From NCBI RefSeq assembly GCF_020085105.1, contig NC_058046.1:32310892-32374891 (forward strand): DNA of 64,000 nucleotides. The letters are read 5' to 3'. The translations under genes and the position numbers were made by a program. The notes beneath the pieces are model-generated. The model did no database searches. It was not told the DNA's origin and saw nothing but the letters and a program-made list of their open reading frames with translations. The stretch comes from Siniperca chuatsi (Eukaryota > Chordata > Actinopteri > Centrarchiformes > Sinipercidae). The stretch's first letter is position 1, and each line of letters starts with the position of its first letter. Below, one piece after another: positions 19,701 to 35,560 of the stretch.

Positions 19701-22700
19701 GCCTGTGGTCATCGGAGCACTCGGGGCAGTGACCCCCAAACTGGAGGAGTGGCTACAGCAGATCCCTGGAAGAACACCAGACATCTCGGTCCAGAAGAGT
19801 GCAGTACTAGGAACAGCAAAGATACTGCGCAGAACCCTCAAGCTCCCAGGCCTCTGGTAGAGGACCCGAGCTCGAAGGATGAGTCCACCCGCGGAGGGTG
19901 AAGGACAAAGTTTTGTTTTTTTTTTGTTTTGTTTTTTTTTTTATATATAGTTTCATTTCCTAAAACAGATACTCACTGTAGTATTTAGCAAACATTACTC
20001 AAACAGGAGAAATTAGTGCATTTGTTGACGACTATATTCAGCAGCAGATTAATCCACATTTGCTCTCTTGAGTGTTTGGGGCAGCAGGACGGTGTATGTG
20101 GGATTGTGTGTTCATGGTAATGAAGGAACATGTCACCCAGTGCGACAGTGTGGCTCATTGATGTGTTTTTAATTTCTATGGCACAGAGGAATAAGATATA
20201 TCAGGCTTTGGATACACACACAAAACTTACAGAATAAAGGCTTGTATGGAAACTGGGAAATATGACTCACGTTTGCAGTGCAGGATCTTTCCCAGTGCTC
20301 TGAACAGGAACAGAGAAGCATCTTTCCCTCCAATAGCCTGCTCCTCTTCCTGCTCCTTTGTCTGTTTGGACTTCTTCTTCCTCTGGTTTGTCCTGGAAAC
20401 AGCTTTACCCAGTGAAGTCACAGGTCTGTCCTTCTTCATCCTCCACAGCCCCTTTTCCAATGACGTGTCTGGAAAGTTACAATGATAACAGAAGTTATTT
20501 GAGGTCAGCTGGTGAGACAGAGCAACATCATTTGTTCTGAGGAGGCCATGGGGTCATATAGCAAGTTTATAGCAAATTTCATGGTCTGCATGTGTACACT
20601 CTTGACTACCCCTCTCATTGACAATGGTTGAGAATGTTGTTTTTAATTGAGGATTTGTGGGTTTGTGGAGAGGGGGCTTTTCATTATGTTGCACGAACCA
20701 ATATGATCATCTGATATTTTGATGATGACATGCACACAGGTTAGTTACGTTAGGTAGCATATAACGGTAAAGTGACTGTCAGAAATTGTTGCAGTCGGCC
20801 AAGTACTGGGTTCGAATTGTTACTGGGCTAGTTCCTACATTGTCACCGGGCGCTCTGAAATCCAAAGACAAACACGCCTGCACAATCCATGCTCCTACAA
20901 GAGAGGATTTTCTTGTATGTTAAAATTACTGTTTAGTGGTTGTTAATTTGTAGGTTACAAAGTTGTAAGTTGAGCTAAATTAACACTGGAGAATGGCAGT
21001 CATGGTTATTAAATAAAGTGATATTTATCACATCTGGCAGCACCCCAGCTCAAATCATCTTCCATCGCTTATGACCCCTCTGGTGTGGTGTGGTGTGTGG
21101 ATTTACTCCTGACCTGGGAGGGAGGAAAACTGGAGGCTGTTGATGGCACTGCGAATGTCTCCTGAGCTTCCTGAACACAGTGTCTCCAACACTGCCTGGT
21201 CTGGGGTGAACATCCTCCCACAGCTCTGCTTAGAATTATGGGAAATTTATGGTAGAAAACACACAACAATTCATACCAAAATGTGTAATCAACTGCAAGG
21301 CTTCCTTTCACCTTTCCTGTCTCCAGGCTTGAAATTCGAGTCAGGACCTTCATCATTGTGGTAGGAGCCACTGGATTAAAACTGGAAACACAGAAGACAA
21401 AACAATGTTCAGGGGAATCCAGTGGTCCCCAAAGGTCAGCAGGATGAGGAACAGTTTTAAATCCACATTTGATTACATAAAATTCTCAAATAATGCCCAA
21501 GACACAAATCATATCAACATGAACACATAAAAGCCAAATCATTAAGAGGTGATGTAATTACCTTTTCTGTAAAGGCATACATTACATTACATTCATGGCA
21601 AAGTCAGCGTAATCTACATTCGCACAGCACTAATTCCATCAGTCATGTCATACTAACCACTCTGCTGCTTTGAGTTCCTCTTTTTTTATAGATACTGTTT
21701 TCTTTTGCTGATTAACTGCAATCACTTCTACTCTGCAGATTTTTCATTACCTGCTGTCAGTGAAACTCATGATTTCCCGCAGATGTTTCACATTAAAAGC
21801 TGTGATGTCATGAGAGGTAGTGTCATAGAGGGGAGATACATTCCCTCCCAGTGGCTGCAACAAGGACTACAACCCATCATGGCGTCCATTAAAAGACTAC
21901 AAAACTCAGATTTAATTTGTCAGTTTTATATTTATGATTCTTGACCTGCAGTACTTGCTTATCTTTCTTTATATATTTTTACTATGTTTATTGTTTTGCA
22001 CCAAAATACCAAAGCACATTCCTTGTATGTGTAAACCTACTGTTTCTGATTCTGAAACTGATTAGCAAGGCAGTCAGGACAATGGCTGCCCAGCTGAACC
22101 ATTTCAGCTGACTGACAAGGACTGAGGTGTGCAGAAGGGAACAGGGCTTTCATTATGTTACCAATAAAACAGCAGATTAGAATTTTGATTTAAATACCTG
22201 TTTTGGTTTGGTTTATTTTCTGTCTGCAAGAACTAAGTGGACCTGTTATGAGAAGACTGACTTTAAGTTAGAAAACAATGCCTGGCTGTCTTAATTTCCT
22301 GCACCCATACCTCAAAAGCTCTACGAGAAAAGCTCCCGACCTCTCAAGACATCACAAAGCCTTTCAGAAAAGGGAGGGCTCATGGTGAATGGTGAATGGA
22401 CTGCACTTATATAGCGCCTTTCTCTTCTTTCTGACTACTCAAAGCGCTTCAACTACATATCACATTCACCCCATTCACACACAGTCACACACTGAAGGCA
22501 CAGCCTTCGGGAGCAATTTGGGGTTCAGTGTCTTGCCCAAGGACACTTCGACATGAGAGGGGAAGCCGGGATCGAACCACCGACCTTCCAATTGGTGGAC
22601 GACCCGCTCTACCACTAAGTGGCCCTTTGAGCCACTGAAAGGCTCTTAATGTGAGATATCTGTACAGAAAGCGTTGAGTTGCATTTGCAATAGCTTAACT

Positions 22701-25700
22701 TTGATACAAAAAACTGCAAAGTAGAAGCGGCTGTAAATAATTAGTGAATGAAAACAGCATTTAAGAGTGTTGAGGGGAAATTAGAAATATAGGCCTGGTT
22801 CTCTCTGCAGTTGATGCAAACTATTTGAGAATTGACTGTGATTGCCACTATAAACTCACCACATAGACTGACAGATCTGCATTTCAATAGAGGGGTTTTC
22901 TGCCCCAAACACATGCATGCATGTATTTTCATTTTCATTTGTACGAGTGTCTGCCAGGTGTGCCTCTCTCCTCATTGCATATGCATTTGAGGGAGGATCG
23001 CGCAAATAGGACGCGACATGTTAACCGAGGATGATTATGTAGTCCACTGGATTTACTAAGGTCACACAATTCGCGACTGTCAGTTTTGCGGGACAAATTG
23101 GGATCAGATGGGATTTATACGAGGAGGTGGTGATTAAAGAAACGTGAATTCATTATTGGCTTTTATATAACTATAAACCGATTATTAGAAACAAAAATGA
23201 AGGAAATTTTTATATGAATATTTTTAATGAACACAATATCTGATTACTGTAACACAAACGAATAGCCGGCACAGACATTGGTTTGTGTTCATCCAACTTG
23301 AATTTGAACTTGACCATCAATGAACTTTTCTTTCTTTTGATAAAGTATTTAAGTGTGTGTTCGGCTGCACTTACCTCAGCATTAACACCCATTTCAACAC
23401 CACCTCCACCTCCACCTGCTTGTCTCATTACTACTGCATCTCCTTTCTGTTTCTCCTTGACACGTTTAATGCTTCCTAATGTAATAATAATTATGCTAAA
23501 GATCACTGCATCCTAATTTTCTGAGTAATAATAATAGTTTTTCTCAGGTATTTTGGAATCAAGATCTCTACGTTATTATTTCTTCTCTGAGTTCAGTGAG
23601 CTCGGTTCAGTCCAGGAGCTGTCTTAGTAAATCACGCACTGAATACATGCAGATTGCGACCGCAAACTAAATGAAAACCGCAGCACACATTTATTAAGAC
23701 AAATCTGGCCATGAATGTACGAGAACAATCTTCCCTCATCACAGCTGGGACTGAACTGTATTTAACAGGGGTCTTTGGGGTCTAATGTGGGTTTCCATAA
23801 AGCCCTAACATCCCTGTCACAGCCAGCAGTGTGCATCGCTTGGAACCTAATGCTGCTGATGTCCAGCTCCTCCTGGATCTCTCTGGGAAAAAGAAAGCGT
23901 GAGCTGCTGTCTCCACTCAGACTGTCCGACACTATGAACACCAGGGGACGTCGACTGGTCTTCACAAAGCGCCTGGAAGACACACAGCAGGAAACAATCT
24001 CACACAGAGCAGGGAAATACACAGGTGGCACATATTAGATAGCACCGATTCATGGATTTATATAGAAGGCCTACTGCATACAGTCACTGAACACCCTACA
24101 TTCTAGGACTACTTTGTCCTGTAGGAAGGCTTTCATCCGGCACACTGATTCCTGATGCTGAGGAGAAAACATGGCTTAACGGCAGCAAGAAAGGTTCCAA
24201 GACCTCCTATCATTCTGTTTTACACAAAAATGGAGCCACTGAAAGCTGGTCACAATGCGTCTGCCTTTACTTTTACATACTGGCTTCAAAGCTGTGTGTC
24301 ATCACAGTAACTTCTCCTGGTTTCCTGTGTCAAAGTATGAAAAGAAATGTAGGGTGAAACCCAATCTGATCTCACCTCAGGATATCATGCAGGCTGCCAG
24401 GCTGCCTGTAGAACTGGTTTGGGAAATCCTGAGGAGGGACAAGTGATGTTCAAGTGTTACCTCAGGTGTGTATATTCAGATTAATCTAAACAAAGCAGCT
24501 TTACACAAATGTATCAGTTTGACAATATTAGACCAGAAGTTAACACACATTAACTGAGAAAATAACAGGCATGTAGGTGCACTCAGACAGGAGTCTGGTC
24601 CTGTCCAGTAGCTCAACAGTTAACGGGCGGTGACACTGTTCCCAATTTTACAGTATTGCATGTCAATGAGATTAGCCTTAGAAAAAGTAGAAGCCAAGCC
24701 AATTTCTTTTTGTGACATTTCTTTGTGCTGAGCTGTAGTTGTTGTCTATGTTGTCCTCCCCCGTGAGTGTTTATTGATTTAATCAGCCAGTATATATATA
24801 TGTTGACCTCATGTCTCATTCTGGTAGGTCTGTTAGTTGAGTTAACATCTTGTTTTGGAAGCTGCCCTCAGTTATTTCTTTTTTGGGAAAATAAACCCAC
24901 GGTTTGAACCTGTTTCTTGTGCCTTGACTGCTAGGTCCACAACATTCAGTGAACGTAAATGTTATCACAGTACTGTCTTAAAATAGTTAAGGCTTCAAGA
25001 GGAACATGAGAAGTACATGGCCAGTAAAAAAAGTTGAACAAAGCACATTTCAGATTTTCTTAATGTCACTCCAAAATCTAAAATGCCCCGCAAATGTAAA
25101 GAGACAACGGAAACCATGAATGAGTTACTCAGATCTATTTCTAACATTACTAACCTTGATAGTTTCAAGAGATGTGAAAGAGAGACTGTTTTTACTGTTT
25201 TAGCAAACAAATGCCTACATAGGTTCTTAACTACCGGATGTGTTAAATAAATGGTCCTCAGAGTAATAATCAATGATTTATTTTGGTTTAAAATTCAATA
25301 CAAACATTTAATAAGCGGCCCACTGTGAGGACAGAACCTTGTGCACAGGTGTATCTAACAAAATATGGATTCATTTATCATTACAGAGGTAAATGTGACA
25401 ATTAATCGTGATGTGGATTTCAGGTGACATTGCCCAGCCCTAAGCCAAATCATACTCAAGGACAAGAGAGAACAACAGAGTTGAGCACTTCACATCATGA
25501 CAGTCTTCTACAGCCGTTGCACTGTGCGATTGACATGAATAGGAAGGACACACTGGGGTAATTACAGAACAGTGGCTTCAGTTGAAGGTGTAGTACATAC
25601 CTCCACTAGTATGAGCTTCCTGTCTGTAGCTCCTCCATCACCGGCCATCTTCAGGCAGTTGTACTTGTTGGCTCTGAGGAGGAAGTCCTGGAACTGGGCT

Positions 25701-28157
25701 AACTGGGAGCTGCAGGACAAGCCGTTCATCCTCCATTCTGACAAAAGACGGAGAATTCGAGACAGAGAGAGAAAAACAGGGTGGAGAAGCCCGTATACTG
25801 ACACAGGATAGTGCTGTAGGTTCCCGAGATTGTTTATCACGTTGCAACTGTTAGCCTGCATTCATCCAGAAAACATGTATCCCCATTTACAAACATTGGG
25901 TGGACAAAATATTAAAAACACCTTTCAAAAGAAAGCAATCCAACACATGAGCACCAACTCCTCCCTGACACTGCTCTCTGGTCTCTGGGCAGTTTTAACT
26001 CCATGCCAGTTCTTAGTTTGACACTGACACTGACAGGTATGAGGCAGGTGGGGCAGTAGGGCTTTTCCTCACCATGCTGACTGCTGCTGTATGGCTCCAG
26101 GTTGGTGGGGTTGGTCCATTCCTGAACCCTGAGGCCCAACTCCCGAGACAAAACCTGGACTGTGGCAGTCTTTCCACAGCCTGATGGTCCCATCAGCAGC
26201 AAGATGCCACCCTGTAGATGACAATAGCCAGGCTAAACCTGAACCTTCAGCTTCACTTAAGACCTCCACAAACAAACATAAGATCTTAATAGTTCAGACT
26301 TCAAGATTAGCTTTTGACGTATCGTGGTCTACAGACAGGACCCGTTACGTGACTGACACTCCTGACAGCAAAGCTCAGTTTTCCACTCGTTATTGGAATT
26401 TGCTTGTTTTGTTTACCAAGAAGGAAGTGGATGTGTTGTTAGAGATTCACATCACTGAATAAAAAGGTCAGAACTGGGGCAATCATTAACTATAACATTA
26501 CTCATAGATAAAGCTGGAAGCCAAGGTCCAGTTGCTGAAATCATTAATTATTAGAATGAAAAATGAAACTTCAAGTACCTCTGATGTGTTTGTGTGAACT
26601 CTCATCCAGTTCTCCACTTCCTCTATCTTCTTCTTGTGGACAGCTAGCTCAGCCTACACAAACACACATAGTAACCATAACTAGAAACTAGAAGGTTCAG
26701 GCTTGAACCTTTATCACAGCTAAAAATACATGATAAGAGCCTTCAGCCTCCAGACACTCAAATCAAATACACCTAAACTCCTGATCACCGCTGCTCCGGG
26801 GAATTAATGGATACCAGCTGTGAAGACATGCTCACATCTGTCTTACAGCTTAAACTTGGCTCAATGAAAAAGTTAGTGTGTGTCTGATTCTATGTTGAAC
26901 TGGCAGTAATCAAAATTTAAGCACAGTGTAGAAATGACTTCCCATTTATGTGGCCACTGCATAAATGCATGCCATGCCTGAAAGGACAGGTTCATTTTTT
27001 TCCAAGTCTGTGTCCAAACAGCACTCACATGACCACATGTACACTGGAAGAGTCCATGGTCGCTGTGATCATTCCTCCTTGCTACACTGGCTGTGAAGTG
27101 AACTCCAAAGACGGAATTTCATACTGAAAGGCTCTAAACTTTGGAGGACAGCCGCTTAATTTGACTATGATTTTCCAGAAAACTTACTGTATCGATATAT
27201 ATAAAATTACATATAACATGATAGATGATTTTAATCATATCAGCCACCCCTCATTTTGAAGACATTATGTGTATTTATCCTTATTTACGTATTACGGCTT
27301 GATACTGCAAATAAATTGCCAATGTGAATTCTGCTTAGAACTGTTCTACTGAAAAAACTCTCATATGGATTACTGAGTCAAGATCTTGGTATGTGTTCGT
27401 ATCCATGGTGACTCCCTGTGGCCCAGCGCCCTCACTGTCTTGATGTGATGACAGAGCACTTCAGACACATCACAGTATGTATGACCGAAGTCTGCAAGTC
27501 CTGAGGGTGGCAATTTTGATTCAGACCAGTGACTGGCTGCCTCCAAAAGTATTCATGGATACCAGAACAAATGTCAACAGCAATAATGCTGACCTGTGAA
27601 CAGGGCGAGTATCTGTCCACCCAGGACTCATCCTGGTCCCTCTGGGCTGACTCGTTCAGCAGGCAGGACGCGTGAGGGTCTGAGCTGCCGGCCTCTCCTT
27701 TCCTCTTCCTGGGCCTCTTGGGCTCAACCTTGGAGCACAAAACCTGGCTGCCCTTTCTCCGTCCAGACAGAGAAAAGCTTTCCCCTGGAAAATCAGTGAA
27801 GGACGGATCCACCCAGCGGGTCTGCTATTATAAATACAGTCAAACAAAAATGATTAAGATTCATAAGGAACAGTTGAAGGAGGATAGCTACAATGAGTCA
27901 AAGTTTATAAATTACAGCCAAATTAAAACAATTACTAGACAGAACCAGATGTTAAATATAATTTACAGGAGGAGGCAGAGGTCCTTGTGTGCTCGGTGAA
28001 GAGCTGGTACCTTACCACTGGCAGAAATAAAGGTGTTCCTGAAGAAATGTGGCACAAATCTAAACACACACACAAATGTAATGTATTTGTCATGTAGGCC
28101 TCTTAAAGAACATACCCTGCTTGAAGCAGCTCTGTCTCCCAGAGAAAGCTTGTTCAT
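13474..28157 (-). CDS. rad17: RAD17, checkpoint clamp loader subunit
   Basis: RAD17 replaces the large RFC subunit and loads the 9-1-1 clamp at damaged DNA in the nucleus. Coding exons: 28116-28157, 27594-27821, 26579-26653, 26073-26211, 25601-25737, 24376-24428, 23847-23972, 21312-21381, 21114-21225, 20271-20468, 17204-17307, 16963-17109, 16284-16412, 15643-15757, 15026-15083, 13474-13666. All phases join, giving 641 residues against about 670-680 in human. Seen: WVDPSF near the N-terminus, LAVHKKKIEEVE, Walker A GPSGCGKT (about 123-130), VSDSLSGD, NPVAPT, QAIGGKDASLFLFRALGKIL, FRPLHKPSWLL, and an acidic tail ending LIIEEYTSD. The ASQPQP SQ site, an ATR/ATM target in human, is kept; a second human SQ site is not evident. 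The start is the first in-frame ATG before WVDPSF. Two mobile elements sit in the 17307-20271 intron. Confidence 0.95.
13672..13703. repeat. CA microsatellite at the last rad17 intron acceptor
   Basis: A CA run (TG on the gene strand) lies directly upstream of the last rad17 acceptor, so the tract before the AG is alternating TG rather than polypyrimidine. Confidence 0.95.
14340..14730. repeat. Probable interspersed repeat with a palindrome, rad17 intron
   Basis: A GC-richer block in an AT-rich intron. It contains the near-perfect palindrome GGCTCGGTCCGAGCC (14597-14611). It resembles a repeat I have met in fish sequence, but I cannot name the family or fix the ends. The plus-strand open frame over it (14619-14999) has no gene-like features. 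Confidence 0.35.
17436..17749 (+). mobile_element. Tc1/mariner deletion derivative, family A copy 1
   Basis: Both ends carry the same inverted terminal sequence (CAGTGGTGTGAAAAAGTG inward) and are flanked by TA, the Tc1 target duplication (17436-37 and 17748-49). Inside, only the end of a transposase remains (AVVAAKGGPTSY then stop). Copies of the same family lie at 38.7 and 51.7 kb. It is non-autonomous. Confidence 0.8.
18041..19945 (+). mobile_element. REL-endonuclease LINE, copy 2, near full 3' half
   Basis: This copy starts earlier in the reverse transcriptase than copy 1 (motif WIDYKKAYDSMPHTW, then YMDDIKLYAKS), keeps the knuckle and REL domain, and runs to the true protein end (LKLPGLW, stop at 19858-19860) and a T/G-rich 3' tail. 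It is 5'-truncated just after an ATT/TTTA-rich stretch. It is dead by different lesions from copy 1: a base missing near 18390 shifts frame after FCIGLNP, and AGA has become TGA at 18760-18762. It lies antisense in a rad17 intron. By eye it differs from copy 1 by about two dozen substitutions and half a dozen small indels over 1.6 kb. Confidence 0.9.
22391..22628 (-). mobile_element. tRNA-derived SINE, family B copy 1
   Basis: On the minus strand: an A-box-like GTGGTAGAGCGGG, a B-box GGTTCGATCCC, a body containing the phrase for GACACTGAACCCCAAATT, and an end with GGCGCTATATAAGTGCAGTC. Related copies lie at 29.4 and 39.7 kb in this window. It sits in a rad17 intron. Confidence 0.7.
24620..24945 (+). 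mobile_element. Possible solo LTR fragment
   Basis: The stretch ends with an AATAAA signal (24890 region) followed about 40 bases later by CTAGGTCCACAACA, which resembles the end of fish LTRs. I cannot find a matching TG start or a target duplication, so this is a weak call. Confidence 0.25.
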
Positions 28158-28611
28158 CCTTCGCCGTGGTGCTTCACACTGAGGGCAGCAGTTCAACGAA
28201 GAACTGGGGACGTGAAAAGCAGCGGGAAGTTGGTGGTGATGCTGCTGCTGTTAGATGGAGCTAACACAAGGCAGCAGGACGCAGTTCTCTTAGTGTACAG
28301 CATAAAGAAAGGGTGGGTGGATATTTGAGGTTTAATATTGCATTAACTTTACCTTACCTTATTTTTTGCTTGTTATTGAGCTGCCAAAAGTGTATTAAGA
28401 TATCTCCACGCCCCAAACATATACCCGAAAACTCTGAAGAGTCAAATACTTGATAAAAGTATATTTTAACCTCTTTCAGAGCCTTTGGATAAGATATTGC
28501 TGTTTACGTTACATTCTCATTCTGACTGGTGGAACCATTGGAATGGGTTGACTAGTTACTTTATGTTAACTGTTAAGCTAATATGATATCGTTTCCTCTC
28601 TTTTAACTTAC

Positions 28612-29071
28612 CTTGTTTGACCATTTGATGTGTCAGAAGCAGACCTCGGTGTTTCCGTCACTTCAAACTCTTGTTCGGGTGTAATGACAACTAATGAGTG
28701 AATGAAAGCCGGAGTTACGTTTTGTAACGAAAGAGTGAGGAGCTATGAGGCAAAGTTTACCTATTTAAACTCCGGGATTCGCAGTGCCGCAAACTGACTG
28801 TTCATTGACGTAAAACTGACGTGAAGCCTCAGTTCACTGCAGTGCTTGTTTGTGGAAGTCTGCTTAGACTTAGACTGGTGTGATAGCAAACATCTAGCGA
28901 GCTACCCGAGTCTTCCATTTTGTCAGCCTCTTCTTTTTCAGGTTAGTTTCTTGACATTTCGCGTTAGAGACTGAAGTGTCTGTCTAGAATGGCATGAACA
29001 GATAATAGGACTAACGCCATTCTGTCTTTCAGGTTGCCGTCATCAAGACACGTGTTGGCTGCTAGCAAGCT
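28612..29071. promoter_or_regulatory. Divergent rad17 / ak6 promoter with 5'-untranslated exons
   Basis: On the minus strand a 5' exon of rad17 probably ends at 28612 (AACAAG, then gtaagt). On the plus strand an untranslated ak6 exon probably ends at 28941 (TTTTCAG, then gttagt) and resumes at 29033 after TCTGTCTTTCAG. The two starts thus lie within a few hundred bases. A shared promoter for this pair fits their head-to-head arrangement, which I also recall from mammals. Confidence 0.5.
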
Positions 29072-33547
<4,476 letters not shown>

Positions 33548-33911
33548 ACGCTGAGCTCTGCCTGCTGGGTTTCACTGGCAGGACTGTCAACAAAAGTTAT
33601 TTGGACAATTAAAAATAATTGGAGTTATTTTGCAATCTGCATTGATTTTCATAGATTTTGCCACCATGAAGACTGGTGATATGTTCCGAGTATAATCACT
33701 TTCTTCAGTGGTGTGTATACCTGCCTCCAGCTTGCAGGTAGTGCTGCTGGGCCAACTCCCTCTCAAATGGCTGGACTGTGAAAGATGTCCTTTAAACACA
33801 GTAACAAACACCAGCTGTCTGATTACCCAGCGCATCATTTTTATCTAGTACAAACTAGTGTCAAGTCAAAGCACTCATGAACTGCTGCATTCATGTCATA
33901 TTGTTTTTATA

Positions 33912-33917
33912 AATAAA
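33912..33917 (+). terminator. Candidate ak6 poly(A) signal
   Basis: AATAAA lies 365 bases past the ak6 stop codon, the first canonical signal downstream. Confidence 0.5.
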
Positions 33918-34016
33918 TGATCACTGGGAAACTGCATTCTCACCATGTCCTAGTGGGAATTACATAGTAGTTAGTGCTAGATATCAAACCCCACTGAGCA
34001 TTGACAGCTGTCAAGT

Positions 34017-34390
34017 ACCAATAATAATGAACTTTATAGAGCATTTATCTAAATGTTAGAAGCATAACAGAAAAGCGTATAATAAAATACGAGATGCTAG
34101 GACTGACTGGCTGCAGGCAGATCATTCCAGAGCCTCGGCCTGGCAGAAAAGAGCCCGCTGCTTGAGGATCGTACGTGTCGGATCATGTGGACTTAACCGT
34201 TCAGTAATGTAACGAGGTGCCAGGTCGTGCGGTGCTTTTAAAAGTGAGCAATAAAATGTTTAAGTCCGTTCTAAAACATTCAGGCAGCCAGCGTAAAGAG
34301 GCTGAAACAGGTGGGAAAGAATATAGCAGTAATCAAGATGTGATGAGATGACGCGTGTATGGCAGTTTTAAGAAGCTTTAAAAATAAACA
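34017..34390. repeat. Interspersed repeat, class unknown
   Basis: It begins AATAATGAACTTTATAGAGC and contains phrases I associate with a common teleost dispersed repeat (CATTCCAGAGCC, AGTAATCAAGATGTGATGA). There is no open frame and the ends are approximate. Confidence 0.4.
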
Positions 34391-34689
34391 GCTGTTGAGT
34401 CTTTCCAATGTTTCTAAGTTGATAAAGCAAGACCGAACTACCTTATTGATGTGATTAAAATTAAAATCTGGCTCGAATGTCGCACCAAGTATTTTTGCTA
34501 GTCATCCCATATTGTCACAATATTTAGAATTGTGTAAATACGAGCATTACAGCATACACAGTGGAGTCAGAGTACTCAAATGTATTGACCTCAATGTTTT
34601 AGTGTATCGGTCTACACACTACCCTAAAATTACAAAATACCATCTTTGAAGATTTTGGCTTGATTGAAAATAAACATCTGTAATAATAA

Positions 34690-34830
34690 GACGGTGTAGT
34701 CCCTCATTCGTCCAGGAGTGTTCTATCGTAGAAAAGGTTTCAGTCGTAGTCATCTGGACGCTGTTTTTCGGCTTCGGGGAGCCGAAACGTCTCGACACTA
34801 CCTTCTGCGATCTGTAATAATGTTTCAGTT
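34690..34830. repeat. Structured repeat with two nested stems
   Basis: Positions 34766-34773 and 34780-34787 form a perfect 8-bp stem with a 6-base loop (TTTCGGCT/AGCCGAAA). Upstream, CGTCCAG (34709-34715) is complementary to CTGGACG (34754-34760). I recall similar sequence from fish repeats but cannot name the element. Confidence 0.45.
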
Positions 34831-35140
34831 ACATACTGTATGTGTTCAGGCCCATGCCTCAGTAATGTGTCGGACCACTAACCGCAGTTCCAGCTGCAAA
34901 TCTCTAAATGTGTGCCTCAGCTGTCCTTGCCTTTCAAAGTCTGGGGTTTTGGCTGGGCCACTCACTGATATTCACACCCATCATTGTCTAGGATGTGATG
35001 TGCTGTGAGTCCGAAGCAAAGGTTACTAACAATTTGAAAATGAAAACTGCATTTGACATTTCATTTTCAAAGACTTAACCTGCTGCGCAGTGGACAATAT
35101 TCAAACGCAACAAGCGAAAAAACAGCGCCCCCAGTCTCCG

Positions 35141-35560
35141 AATCAGAATCAGAAATCCTTTATTGATCCCTGAAGGGAAACTCTTTGTTCCAGCAGCTCG
35201 CCTTTATGTCAGCGCACACAGGAGAAAGTACTAGCAAACAATATGATACATTATAAAACTATAAAACAGGTCAGGAAGTAAATGAAGTACCAGGTGGGTA
35301 TAAGTGTAAGATAAACTAAGTGTCGAGTACCAAGGGGGTTTACCGGCTGATGATAATACAGTATAATACAATGTAACAAAATAAGTAATAAGCAGTGGTG
35401 CATGTACTGTTGAGAGTAATAGAGGTATATAATATCAATAACAATAAATAAGAAAAACTAACATGGGAAAACTAATATTGCACGGGAGTAGTACACAGAT
35501 TACACAGCATTTCCATTAATATGTCACCGCACTCTTTGGGGGTCAGCATGAAAATGTCAT
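35141..35560 (-). repeat. Dispersed repeat, family C copy 1
   Basis: On the minus strand it contains ACCCACCTGGTACTTCATTT and CTGACCTGT, and ends GGGATCAATAAAGGATTTCT followed by GATTCTGATT. The copy at 47.26-47.59 kb shares these phrases in the same order. The tail matches a very common teleost 3' end; whether it is a SINE or a LINE tail I cannot tell. Confidence 0.55.

Noticed and set aside
34690-34830. Hammerhead ribozyme
   Set aside because: The stem and GAAAC are suggestive, but the CUGAUGA core is missing, so I list it only as a structured repeat.
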